NCBI RefSeq assembly: GCF_002843315.1 | Contig: NZ_MVDD01000015.1 | Location: forward strand, 1-64,000 | Source of the DNA: Labilibaculum filiforme | GTDB taxonomy: Bacteria; Bacteroidota; Bacteroidia; Bacteroidales; Marinifilaceae | Length of the DNA: 64,000 nt | Direction of reading: 5' to 3' | Shown: positions 7,426 to 15,577 of the stretch, one piece after another | Layout of the letters: every line of letters begins with the position of its first letter | How positions within the stretch are numbered: the first letter of the stretch is position 1 | Translations under genes and position numbers: made by a program | The notes under the pieces: generated by a model | What the model was told of the DNA's origin: nothing | The model's input: only the letters and a program-made list of their open reading frames with translations | Databases searched by the model: none

Positions 7426-10400
7426 TTATTTACCTGTTAAATATTTCAATTGGGCAGACAATTGAAAATACTCTGCCTGCTGGTTTAAAAATTCTTGTTT
7501 TGTGTTGATTGCTGTAGCCATGTTTTGAATAAATTGAACATAGTCAATACTTCCGAGCCGATATGCCAGGTTGGATGCCTGTATTTGTTCATCTGCCAAT
7601 GGCAACGCTTCTTTTATGTAGTAGTCGATAACCTGTTGCAAGGTAAGGTAACGGCTAATTTGCTGATTGTACCCGGCTTTTATTTCCAGTTCTTTTTGCT
7701 CGTATTGCCGATTGACAATTTGGAAGTCAATTTTTGAAGCTTTGGTTTTTCCCGATTGTGAAAAGAATGCCAACGGGACAGAGATACCTGCTTCCCAACC
7801 ATAAAACCCGGAATTGCCGTCAACCGACTGCCATTTATAACCCAGGTCTAACTTTGGAAGGAAATTGGCTTTTTCCGCTTTCCATACCGATTCTGCCACA
7901 TCAATCCCGGTTGAATAATAATTCAGCAGCGGGCTTTCGCTCAATGTATCAATTTCGGAAACGATATTGAAAGCATACTGCCCCAAACCCTGTATGTTAA
8001 CATCTACTGCAACCGGGTATAATAGGTATTGATTCAGAATTTGCAAGCTTGCCAAATAGTTGCTTTCAGCTTTCTTTAAATTAACCTGCAATTCTTTGTA
8101 TTTAGCCGAAGCGGAAAGGTATTCGATTTTAGAAGTAGCCTGTGTTTTGTACCTCAATTCCGCAGCTTTCTGAAAGTCGGCGTACAAGGTGTCGAGTTCT
8201 TTATAAAGCTGCCATTGCTGTTTGGCATGAACCGCATTGTACCAGGCGATACTAACATCACGGGTTAACGAATATTCGGTAAGGTTCTGCCCCGAAATAG
8301 CTTGTTGGGTGCGTGCATTTGCTAACTTGCTTTTTGCCGGAATGCCAAAAACATCGATATCCGACTGACCAATCCCAATTCTGTTTTGAATACCGGGCGT
8401 ACCGTTTCCCACTTCTTCTTTACCCGTGTAAACAGAGGTTGTACCCAATTGGTAAGCCGTTGCTTTTAAAGCTTCCTGTTTGTCAACTTCCAATTGGGCT
8501 GCTTTAATTGAAGGATAATTTTCTTTTGCCCTTTCAATGACTTGTGGCAATGTTAGTGAAGAATCCTGCGCATTGGCATTTCCTGAAATCCCCAGACCTA
8601 CCATTATAAAAAGGACAGAAAATACACCCATTGCCGGTTTAGGCAACTTTATTTTTTTAGCCCCCGATTCAACAAATTTATAGAGAATGGGCAGCACAAT
8701 AAGGGTTAGCAAAGTTGATGTAAGCATACCCCCAATTACAACTGTAGCCAAAGGTCGTTGAACTTCGGCACCTGCAGAAGCCGATACAGCCATAGGTAAA
8801 AACCCTAAAATATCGGTAGATGCTGTTAGCAGTATAGGACGGATACGCCTGATAGAACCTTTAATAATTATATCATTGATATGGAGTTTCCCTTCTGCCT
8901 TGAGTTCATTAAAACCCGATATGAGGACTAACCCGTTTAACACCGCCACACCAAACAATACAATAAATCCCACTCCGGCAGAAATACTGAATGGCATATC
9001 TCTCAAAAATAATGAGAATACACCACCTACAGCGGCAAATGGTACAGCTACATAAATCATGAGGGTTTGTTTAAACGATTTAACCGCAAAAAATACCAAC
9101 ATGAAAATTAATGCCAAAGCGAGTGGAACTACCAGAGACAATCTTTTAGAAGCTCTTTCGAGGTTTTCGAATGCTCCCCCATACCGAATATAATAACCCG
9201 TAGGTAGTTCCAGTTTTTCATCTAAAGTTGTTTGAATTTCCTCTACGAGCGACTTAATATCCCTGCCTTCAACATTAATCCCCACATAGGTACGCCTGTT
9301 GGTATTGTCACGACTAATTTGCATCGGTCCTGGCTGATAACTAATTTCAGCAACTTCTTTTAAGGGTATTTGATTACCATCGGGAAGATTAACAAACAGG
9401 TTTCGCAAATCGTCAATACTTGTTCGATGTTCTTCGTCCAAGCGTACCACAAGGTCGAACATCCGCTCACCTTCGTATATACTTCCGGCAACGCCACCAC
9501 TAAAAGCAGTTTCAACGATGGTATTTAGTTCTTTAATATTCAAGTTGTACCGACCAAGCTTATTCCTATCGTAATTAACCGTAATCTGAGGCAATCCTCT
9601 TGTTGCTTCAGCTTTTACACCTGCAATACCATCAATTCCAGAAATTAACCCGGCAATTTCTTCTGCTTTGTCAGCCAGCATTTCCAAATCATCGCCATAT
9701 AGTTTAACGGCAACATCCTGACGAATACCAGTTAGCAATTCATTGAAGCGCATTTCAACAGGCTGGCTAAATTCATAATTGATTCCGGGCAATACGCTTA
9801 CTTTTTCTCTCACCTTATCAATTAATTCAGCTTTTGATTCAGCTTTTGTCCACTGGTCTTGTGGGGTTAATATCACAAAAATATCAGCAATATCAATTGG
9901 CATCGGGTCCATGGGTAAATCTGCCACCCCAATTCTGCTTTGAATACTTTCTATTTCATCGGGAAAATTCTCCAATATAATTTGTTCCAATCTTGTGGAA
10001 GTTTTTGTAACCTCAGTTAACGAAGTACCCGGCTTTAAAAATGCCTGAAAAGCAAAATCGCCTTCATCAAGTTTGGGAATAAATTCAGCCCCCATTCGTG
10101 TAAAAAGAAAACCGCCGGAGACTAACAGCACAAAAGCAATTGTGATTACAATCCAACTTCTTTTAAGCGACCATCCGATTACCGGGGTATATATCTTTTC
10201 AAGTTTTCCAATTAATTTATCCCCCCATGATTTTTTATCTGTTTTAGGTGGTTGAAGAAATAAGGCTGCCATCATTGGAATATAGGTGAGACACAATACT
10301 ACCACGCCCAATACTGCAAAACCAAATGTCATTGCCATAGGGATGAACATTTTACCTTCGACACCTTGTAAGGCTAATACGGGAATAAAAACAATCAAAA

Positions 10401-11766
10401 TTATGAGCTGACCAAAAAATGCTGAGTTCATCATTTTGCTTGCCGAATTATAGGCAATTTCGTTTCGTTTCGCCTGGTCGAGTTTTGTTCCGATAAGGTT
10501 TTTGCGATGGAGGTAAAATATCATGGCTTCAACAATAATTACTGCTCCATCTACCAATATCCCGAAATCGAGCGCCCCCAAACTCATCAGGTTAGCCCAC
10601 ACCCCAAACAGGTTCATCATTATAAATGCAAAAAGTAATGCCAATGGAATGGTTGATGCCACAATTAAACCGCCCCTTAAATTTCCCAGGAATATTACAA
10701 GTACAAATATTACAATTAAAGCACCCAGCGAAAGGTTTTCGGCAACCGTTGAGGTTGTACTTTTAATGAGTTTACTTCGGTCAAGAAAAGGTTTTATTAC
10801 AACGCCTTCGGGAAGTGATTTTTGGATTAAGCCTATCCTTTCTTTTACATCTTTAATCACATCATTCGAGTTTTCCCCTTTTAACATCATTACAATTCCA
10901 CCAACTGCTTCTCCTTTTCCATTTTTTGTAAAAGCACCATAACGGACAAAACTACCGTATTTAACTTCTGCCACATCCCTCATAAAAACAGGTTGTCCAT
11001 CGATGTTTGCAACTAAAGTATTTTTAATATCATCAATCGACCTCATTAATCCTTCGCCCCTGATAAAATTGGCTTGAAAGTTTTTCTCGATATATGCTCC
11101 ACCGGTATTCTGATTGTTGTCCTCAAGGGTTTCAAAAACATCGGAAATTGTTAATCCCATGCTCCGAAGTTTATCCGGGTTAATAGCAACTTCGTATTGT
11201 TTTCCCCTACCACCAAAAGAGTTTACCTCAACAACACCGGGTAGCATTGCCATTTGCCTTTTTACAATCCATTCCTGCATGGTACGGAGTTCCATATCAT
11301 CGTAAATGGTATCAAAACCCGGTTGTACTTCAAGCGTATATTGATAGATTTCGCCTAATCCTGTGCTGATAGGTGCCATAAAAGGTTGTCCAAAACCTTC
11401 AGGGATTTTTTCTTTTACCTCTGCTAAGGCTTCACTTACCAATTGCCGGGGTAAATAAGTTCCGGCACTTTCTTTAAAAACGATAGTTACAACAGAAAGC
11501 CCGAACCTCGATACACTTCGTATTTCAGTCACATCAGGGAGGTTTGCCACGGCTAATTCTACCTGATAGGTTACAAACTGTTCAATATCTTCTGTACCCA
11601 AATTAGGGGCAGTAGTAATTACCAAAACCTGATTATTTGTTATGTCGGGCATGGCATCAAGTGGCACTTTGGTCATGGAATATATTCCGCCAATAATCAG
11701 TCCGATTGTCATCAGCCCGATAAGTGCCTTATTCTTTATTGAAAAGGATATTATACTATTTATCAT
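7426..11766 (-). CDS. czcA: CzcA heavy-metal RND pump fused to outer-membrane factor
   Basis: This single 1446-residue frame contains two proteins of the tripartite pump. Residues 1 to about 1035 are a complete heavy-metal RND transporter: helix 1 at the N-terminus, two large periplasmic loops, and the proton-relay motif DFGILVDGAVIIVEAM near residues 399-414, with Asp/Asp/Glu in the same pattern as Cupriavidus CzcA. An extra hydrophobic segment (MGVFSVLFIMVGLGISGNANA, about 1042-1062) ends like a signal peptide. Residues 1065-1446 are a TolC/CzcC-type factor with two helical repeats. The extra segment would carry the C-terminal part to the periplasm, either uncut or after cleavage. The pump drives proton-coupled export of divalent or monovalent heavy metals. 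Fusions of this length occur in other Bacteroidota. I see no frameshift at the junction. Confidence 0.93.
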   Translation of the reverse strand: MINSIISFSIKNKALIGLMTIGLIIGGIYSMTKVPLDAMPDITNNQVLVITTAPNLGTEDIEQFVTYQVELAVANLPDVTEIRSVSRFGLSVVTIVFKESAGTYLPRQLVSEALAEVKEKIPEGFGQPFMAPISTGLGEIYQYTLEVQPGFDTIYDDMELRTMQEWIVKRQMAMLPGVVEVNSFGGRGKQYEVAINPDKLRSMGLTISDVFETLEDNNQNTGGAYIEKNFQANFIRGEGLMRSIDDIKNTLVANIDGQPVFMRDVAEVKYGSFVRYGAFTKNGKGEAVGGIVMMLKGENSNDVIKDVKERIGLIQKSLPEGVVIKPFLDRSKLIKSTTSTVAENLSLGALIVIFVLVIFLGNLRGGLIVASTIPLALLFAFIMMNLFGVWANLMSLGALDFGILVDGAVIIVEAMIFYLHRKNLIGTKLDQAKRNEIAYNSASKMMNSAFFGQLIILIVFIPVLALQGVEGKMFIPMAMTFGFAVLGVVVLCLTYIPMMAALFLQPPKTDKKSWGDKLIGKLEKIYTPVIGWSLKRSWIVITIAFVLLVSGGFLFTRMGAEFIPKLDEGDFAFQAFLKPGTSLTEVTKTSTRLEQIILENFPDEIESIQSRIGVADLPMDPMPIDIADIFVILTPQDQWTKAESKAELIDKVREKVSVLPGINYEFSQPVEMRFNELLTGIRQDVAVKLYGDDLEMLADKAEEIAGLISGIDGIAGVKAEATRGLPQITVNYDRNKLGRYNLNIKELNTIVETAFSGGVAGSIYEGERMFDLVVRLDEEHRTSIDDLRNLFVNLPDGNQIPLKEVAEISYQPGPMQISRDNTNRRTYVGINVEGRDIKSLVEEIQTTLDEKLELPTGYYIRYGGAFENLERASKRLSLVVPLALALIFMLVFFAVKSFKQTLMIYVAVPFAAVGGVFSLFLRDMPFSISAGVGFIVLFGVAVLNGLVLISGFNELKAEGKLHINDIIIKGSIRRIRPILLTASTDILGFLPMAVSASAGAEVQRPLATVVIGGMLTSTLLTLIVLPILYKFVESGAKKIKLPKPAMGVFSVLFIMVGLGISGNANAQDSSLTLPQVIERAKENYPSIKAAQLEVDKQEALKATAYQLGTTSVYTGKEEVGNGTPGIQNRIGIGQSDIDVFGIPAKSKLANARTQQAISGQNLTEYSLTRDVSIAWYNAVHAKQQWQLYKELDTLYADFQKAAELRYKTQATSKIEYLSASAKYKELQVNLKKAESNYLASLQILNQYLLYPVAVDVNIQGLGQYAFNIVSEIDTLSESPLLNYYSTGIDVAESVWKAEKANFLPKLDLGYKWQSVDGNSGFYGWEAGISVPLAFFSQSGKTKASKIDFQIVNRQYEQKELEIKAGYNQQISRYLTLQQVIDYYIKEALPLADEQIQASNLAYRLGSIDYVQFIQNMATAINTKQEFLNQQAEYFQLSAQLKYLTGK

Positions 11767-11802
11767 TGTATAAATATTTTTTTAGTTATTAATTTGCTCT
11801 TG

Positions 11803-12273
11803 TTATTTATTTTTCGTTTCATAATATTTATTGAAATTTTCTTTGTTTTTGAAATAGACCACGTCCTGTTTATTCCTTGTTTTAAGTCCGATAATTGCGT
11901 CAGCTTTATTTATTGAATCTCCCGAAAATGCATCAGTTACTATTGCCACTTCTTTAAAATGCTTTACTAAATGATTGAAACATTGCTGGCTACAGAAATA
12001 GTAAATTTTGTCATCGAAAACCGCTTTGGTGCTTTCATGGATTTGGAGGTTATCCCCATTCATGCATATCCAATATGCAGGCACTTCTTGTTTAAACCAG
12101 GCAATTTTTCGCCAGGCAAATCTTGAGTCGCACCAGTAGGTATAAAAAACAAGAACAGACAATACGCCAATGAAAAGGATGCCGAAACTAATCAGCATAG
12201 CCCTGTTAAATTTTTTTTCGTCAAGCTTTTGCTTTTCAAGAAGCTGCTGCTTGCTTAACCTCTTTTTTTTCAT
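11803..12273 (-). CDS. Membrane-anchored TRASH/YHS-like metal-binding protein
   Basis: This 156-residue protein has a basic N-terminus (MKKKRLSKQQ), one transmembrane helix (about residues 29-47), and a soluble domain. The domain has the Cys pattern WICMNGDN...YYFCSQQCFNHL (about residues 68-105). The layout C-x(n)-C-x3-C is that of TRASH/YHS-type metal-binding treble-clef domains seen in metal sensors and transporters. It sits 36 bases upstream of czcA on the same strand, so it likely hands metal to, or senses metal for, the pump. Topology (domain facing periplasm) follows the positive-inside rule and is inferred. No enzymatic motif is seen. Confidence 0.7.
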   Translation of the reverse strand: MKKKRLSKQQLLEKQKLDEKKFNRAMLISFGILFIGVLSVLVFYTYWCDSRFAWRKIAWFKQEVPAYWICMNGDNLQIHESTKAVFDDKIYYFCSQQCFNHLVKHFKEVAIVTDAFSGDSINKADAIIGLKTRNKQDVVYFKNKENFNKYYETKNK

Positions 12274-12342
12274 ATTAAAAAGATTAAGTGATTAATACTG
12301 TCGATAAAATGCTTTACCGGAATTAAAAAAATCGAAAGGAAA

Positions 12343-12741
12343 CTAAACAGTAGCGGGAGGTGCCCTTAATGAACGGCTTGTAAGGAATTTTTGCTTTTGC
12401 AGCGTCGAGATAAAAAAACAGGTTTTAGATGGGTCTTCAACCCTAACTGTTAATTCAGGATTTGACTCAACACAAAAAAGGTCGAAATGAAAATTTGATT
12501 CAGATGGAGTATTAACAACTAAATCGTTTGCTTTTTCGGAAATAATAAGATTAAATGCATGACAATGCGTATCCGGGTTTTCATTGTGTTTATCCGGGTT
12601 GGTGTTCTCACATTCTAAGTTTTCCTGATGGGCTTCTATTGAATCGAAATGATGGTGGTGGGGAATAACAGCATGGGCAAAAATAATTATCCCTGCAACG
12701 AGGATAAGAAATTTGCTTGTATGTTTTCCTTTTAAAATCAA
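12343..12741 (-). CDS. Small His-rich exported or membrane protein
   Basis: This 132-residue protein has one N-terminal hydrophobic helix (FLILVAGIIIFAHAV) directly followed by a metal-binding-looking stretch PHHHHFDSIEAHQENLEC, and later DTHCHAF. It resembles small uncharacterised Bacteroidota proteins found near efflux pumps, probably the DUF6769 group, but I cannot confirm that. The frame has no ATG; the best start is TTG at 12741, and an in-frame stop lies just upstream. It is the first gene downstream of the palindromic operator, so it leads the efflux operon. A periplasmic metal sensor or buffer is the simplest guess. Confidence 0.6.
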   Translation of the reverse strand: MILKGKHTSKFLILVAGIIIFAHAVIPHHHHFDSIEAHQENLECENTNPDKHNENPDTHCHAFNLIISEKANDLVVNTPSESNFHFDLFCVESNPELTVRVEDPSKTCFFISTLQKQKFLTSRSLRAPPATV

Positions 12742-12780
12742 TCTATAAGCTATTTAAAATGTTTTTCAATATTATAACGA

Positions 12781-12788
12781 CAAATGTA
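12781..12788 (-). promoter_or_regulatory. Candidate -7 element of efflux operon
   Basis: TACATTTG on the minus strand fits the Bacteroidota -7 pattern TAnnTTTG and lies between the palindromic operator and the first efflux gene. An identical TACATTTG occurs upstream of the Fur-family gene (13269-13276). No good -33 TTTG at the usual 19-base spacing is visible for either. Confidence 0.35.
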
Positions 12789-12798
12789 CGATAAAGTT

Positions 12799-12817
12799 TT
12801 TGCAACTGAGTTGCAAA
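12799..12817. promoter_or_regulatory. 19-bp palindromic operator for the Fur-family repressor
   Basis: TTTGCAACTGAGTTGCAAA is a perfect 9-1-9 palindrome. It directly abuts the stop codon of the Fur-family gene and lies 58 bases upstream of the first efflux gene. Fur-family proteins bind palindromes of this length, so this is the likely site through which metal status controls the efflux operon. The binding is inferred from position and symmetry. Confidence 0.7.
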
Positions 12818-12818
12818 G

Positions 12819-13232
12819 TTATTTTTTACAATTTGAACAAATTCCTTTAACTACCATATTTACACTTTCGAGGGAAAATCTATTGGGAAGGTTAATTGTA
12901 GGAACAGGAATGTCGTTTAAACAAAACGTTTGATTACATTTTGTGCAAAGGAAATGGACATGCAGGTCTTCCGGGGCGCACTTGCAATTATCCTGACAAA
13001 GCGCATATCTTAAAGAACCCGAACCATCTTCAATCGAATGAATCAGTTTATTTTCCTGAAATGTTTTTAGCGTTCGATACAAAGTTGCCTTATCCGCTTT
13101 TTCAAATTTTTGTTCTAATTCAGGTAAACTAATAGCCGTTTTTTGTTCTGTCAGAACTTGTAAAACCAACTGTCGCATTGCGGTTGGTTTGATATTTTTC
13201 AAGTTGAGTTTGTTGTCTATTTCCTTTTTCAT
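12819..13232 (-). CDS. Fur-family metal-responsive repressor
   Basis: From the ATG at 13232 the protein has 137 residues. The N-terminal winged helix includes KPTAMRQLVLQVLTEQKTAISLPEL and the recognition segment DKATLYRTLKTFQENKLIH. The dimerisation domain carries metal ligands CQDNCKC, DLHVHFLCTKCNQTFC and CSNC. The two CxxC pairs form the structural zinc site of Fur, Zur and PerR. Subclass cannot be assigned. Its position directly upstream of an efflux operon fits a zinc- or peroxide-type regulator of export. An in-frame TTG adds 16 residues without support. The 19-bp palindrome lies right after the stop. Confidence 0.9.
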   Translation of the reverse strand: MKKEIDNKLNLKNIKPTAMRQLVLQVLTEQKTAISLPELEQKFEKADKATLYRTLKTFQENKLIHSIEDGSGSLRYALCQDNCKCAPEDLHVHFLCTKCNQTFCLNDIPVPTINLPNRFSLESVNMVVKGICSNCKK

Positions 13233-13303
13233 TTTACTAATTTCAATAATCTCGGTTTGTTCAAAGCTCAAATGTAACAATTAAGCACCGGTGCGTAGGC
13301 AGA

Positions 13304-13370
13304 ATTGCAGCTCTTTTACAAGCCTTTGGTTTGGGTGTTGGCTTGTGGGGTCTTGGAAATGTGCTGCAAT
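13304..13370. repeat. Long hairpin, right copy
   Basis: Arms ATTGCAGC-tcttt-ACAAGCC and GTCTTGGAAATGTGCTGCAAT pair around the loop tttggtttgggtgttggctt. The loop and flanks match the left copy (2716-2781) in the same orientation, for example agctcttt, caagc-tttggt, gggg and aatgtgct. It lies just inside the right end of the metal-resistance unit, before an inverted AATTTATTTTGTTTTTT tract. Confidence 0.7.
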
Positions 13371-13474
13371 GTGGGTCAGGGTTTCCCTTCTTCTTTTTGC
13401 GGGGGGAGAAAAAACAAAATAAATTCCTCCAAGTTTGCACCGAACTTTTATAATTGCATGTCTTTTTTCGCCTT

Positions 13475-13502
13475 GTTGCTAACGTTTGTGAATGTGTAGG
13501 TA
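13475..13502 (-). repeat. Cassette-like 5' junction of metal unit
   Basis: On the minus strand CCTACACATTCACAAACG is followed by TTAGCAACAAGGCG. GTTAGCAAC here is the exact complement of GTTGCTAAC at the other end of the unit (2550-2558). The preceding bases look like the L'/R' half of an attC hairpin. A convincing R'' partner further upstream is not visible; GATGAATAAGTGTA on the minus strand (around 13533-13550) partly matches the other arm. Confidence 0.45.
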
Positions 13503-13718
13503 CATTTATATTTCTTTTATCAATCTTAAAATATACACTTATTCATCTCATAGAGTGGTGTAAGTGTATGTCTCTATAGAGATATCATCAGTAAAAGTTT
13601 TACTAAAGTAATAAAGCAAAACGATGATTCAACCTGTCAAACCTGCCAACTTGTAGGGATGTGAGTAATTGCACAAAAAAAGCTTTTCTATTCTGGAAAA
13701 GGGCAAAGAGGAGAGCCA

Positions 13719-13788
13719 TTTTATCTATTGCAGTTCGGCTTTAGCCAACTGAAATTAAAATATTCCGAGTGCTTGGCTTTAGCATCAT
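13719..13788. repeat. Dispersed repeat, copy 1
   Basis: The block begins ttttatctattgcagttcgg and ends cttggctttagcatcat. It is repeated with few changes at 15275-15347. The core GTTCGGCT-TT-AGCCAAC is a small hairpin. The two copies flank the DUF6261 gene and its tandem repeats. Confidence 0.75.
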
Positions 13789-13823
13789 CTTGCTTCTACA
13801 ATCTCCTGTTAGCGAAGGGATCA

Positions 13824-13857
13824 TAAAAAAAGGGCTTCACATCGTGCGAAACCCTTA
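13824..13857 (-). terminator. Terminator of DUF6261 gene
   Basis: On the minus strand AAGGGTTTC...GAAGCCCTT forms a stem-loop followed directly by seven Ts, ten bases after the stop codon. Confidence 0.85.
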
Positions 13858-13866
13858 GCTGTAGTT

Positions 13867-14595
13867 TTAAACCAATTCGGTATCTACTTCGTTTGTTTTT
13901 CTACGACGCTTAACTAATTGGTTACTCTTGTCGATAAGTTCGGCAATTGTTTTGGCGGTAGCCTCATAAACGGCAGGGTTTACCTTTGCCATGGTGTTCA
14001 TGTAGCCCATTAAAACATCATTAATTGTTGCGATGCCTTCTTTCTTCAATTGACTTGCCGAAGCCAAATCTTTCTTCACGCTCTCGCCTTCGGCTTGTTG
14101 CAAGGCCAAATTTTCAAAATCTTTTTGCGCCATATCCAAATTTGCAATTGTTTCGGGCACACCTTGTAATTTTGCAATAGCAGCAGCAACATCGGGTTTG
14201 CTTAAGTCGTTAAGTAAGGAATCTATCGCTGCCGATTCTTCTGCATAGTCCTCTTTTTGTATGCTCAAACCATACTGTTCCAATACATTGTATACTACCA
14301 AAGCGGCATTTTGCACTTCAACAATAGGAATATGCACATAGCCTTCTACCAACTTAAACAAGGCTTTAATTTCCGTATCGCGCACATGGTCTTTCTCTGC
14401 CATTTGAGAGTAAGCCGTTAGTCGCCTCAAAGCCTCGGTGAGAGCGGTGTTTGTTGATTTTACTTTTGTAATAATAGGAGTTAAATAAATGTCCGAACTC
14501 CAATCGTTTTTCGCAAATGCTTTTAGAATAAGGTTTAATAATGCACTAAGGTCGCCATTGCGACTAACGGTAATAATTTTTTTAATTTTTGTCAT
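13867..14595 (-). CDS. DUF6261 family protein
   Basis: This 242-residue all-helical protein lacks a signal peptide. I assign it to DUF6261, a family confined to Bacteroidota with no known function. Typical length is about 240, matching this copy. Helices run throughout, with a basic C-terminus (KRRRK near residue 232). The ATG at 14595 is used; a GTG precedes it. A strong terminator follows, so it is a single-gene unit. Upstream lie five perfect-period 42-bp repeats, and the whole block is bracketed by two copies of a dispersed repeat. Such genes are often multicopy in Bacteroidota genomes, which fits a mobile or phase-variable habit, but that is inference. Confidence 0.75.
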   Translation of the reverse strand: MTKIKKIITVSRNGDLSALLNLILKAFAKNDWSSDIYLTPIITKVKSTNTALTEALRRLTAYSQMAEKDHVRDTEIKALFKLVEGYVHIPIVEVQNAALVVYNVLEQYGLSIQKEDYAEESAAIDSLLNDLSKPDVAAAIAKLQGVPETIANLDMAQKDFENLALQQAEGESVKKDLASASQLKKEGIATINDVLMGYMNTMAKVNPAVYEATAKTIAELIDKSNQLVKRRRKTNEVDTELV

Positions 14596-14673
14596 CACGT
14601 TTCATTTAAATTTGAGATTTGTATTAAAATTGTTGTTTTCGGATATTGTTTTTTTTTCAATTAACGTTTTTTG

Positions 14674-14883
14674 CTTTCACTAAATAGTTACGCGTCAAAA
14701 ACTCAAGTTTTCGGCCTTTCACTAAATAGTTACGGGTCAAAAACTCAAGTTTTCGGGCTTTCACTAAATAGTTACGGGTCAAAAACTCAAGTTTTCGAGC
14801 TTTCACTAAATAGTTACGGAGCAAAAACTCAAGTTTTCGGGCTTTCACTAAATAGTTACGGAACAAAAACTCAAGTTTTCGGG
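14674..14883. repeat. Five 42-bp tandem repeats
   Basis: Five near-identical 42-bp units (ctttcactaaatagttacgg then gtcaaaaactcaagttttcgg) are followed by a decayed partial unit up to about 14912. Each unit contains the small palindrome AAAACT-CA-AGTTTT. The unit length keeps frames open on both strands (KARKLEFLTRNYLV on minus, SLNSYGSKTQVFGL on plus), but neither frame has an ATG. The variable positions sit at one spot in each unit. It lies 79 bases upstream of the DUF6261 ATG, so it may be regulatory or a recombination hot spot. Confidence 0.9.
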
Positions 14884-15577
14884 CTTTTGCTATATGTTCA
14901 TTGATCAAAACTAATACTATTCCCTGTCTGCTGGCGTAATTGCTTATCAAAATATAGATATTACTAGCATATATGTGTCTTACAGATACCGATTTAAGTT
15001 CATTTTTATAATAATACCATCAAATATACAATTTTTTTTAACTGAACAAAAAATAGTAAAAAATAGTGTGACTGTGTCTTCTATGATCAATAGTTAATTG
15101 TGATTTGCCGATTTCTTTACTGTTACTCATATTCAAGTTTCGGCTACCGTACTATTTTGAATTGTGTGGTTATAAAGTGTATCAAGGAACGCGATACAAT
15201 TGCGCATCAGCAGGGTCTGAAACACGAGAAATAAACAGCCTGATTTTCTGTTTCCATCGGTAAATTCTTTCTGATTTTTTATCTATTGCAGTTTGGCTTT
15301 AGCCAACTAAAATTAGAATATTCCTAAAGTTCTGCTTTAGTATCATTTTCTTTTGGGATATTTTTAGCCGTATATCGAGCGGGTGAGTGCGACAAAATTG
15401 GACTCTAAAAACTGGTAAATGTGTCATAAATTCAGTCATAATGGCGTTATTTTGTTAATTAGTTTCTTTTTTATAGTCTGGTGTGTTTTTTGTGGGCTTT
15501 TTATCGAGCGGTCCAGCTATAATATATAACCGAACTCGACTCATATATCTATTTAATTAATTAAAATTTGAGAAATT
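14884..15577. other. Gene-free stretch
   Basis: No gene is supported. It contains the decayed end of the 42-bp array, the second copy of the dispersed repeat (15275-15347), and two occurrences of TATCGAGCGG (near 15375 and 15506). The last 60 bases are AT-rich and probably hold the promoter of the 37-residue peptide gene. Confidence 0.5.
15275..15347. repeat. Dispersed repeat, copy 2
   Basis: This is the second copy of the element at 13719-13788, in the same orientation. The hairpin core is GTTTGGCT-TT-AGCCAAC. Changes between copies are scattered, so this is an old or relaxed repeat. Confidence 0.75.

Larger units (their letters stand above)
13484..13866. other. Gene-free stretch right of metal unit
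   Basis: No coding sequence is convincing here. The stretch includes possible remnants of an attC-like arm, one copy of a dispersed repeat (13719-13788) and the DUF6261 terminator. It probably marks the boundary between accessory and resident DNA. Confidence 0.5.

Noticed and set aside
10523..10942. A 139-residue frame opposite czcA
   Set aside because: It is antisense to conserved RND coding sequence and has no independent features.
13285..13294. GCACCGGTGC palindrome upstream of the Fur-family gene as a second operator
   Set aside because: It is only ten bases, unlike the 19-bp site, and lies at the edge of the hairpin repeat; too weak to call.
14674..14883. A CRISPR-like array
   Set aside because: Units are contiguous 42-bp repeats without unique spacers and no cas genes are near.
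14657..14950. Open frames on both strands encoding 14-residue repeats
   Set aside because: Neither frame has an ATG and both follow from a 42-bp period divisible by three; a non-coding repeat explains them.
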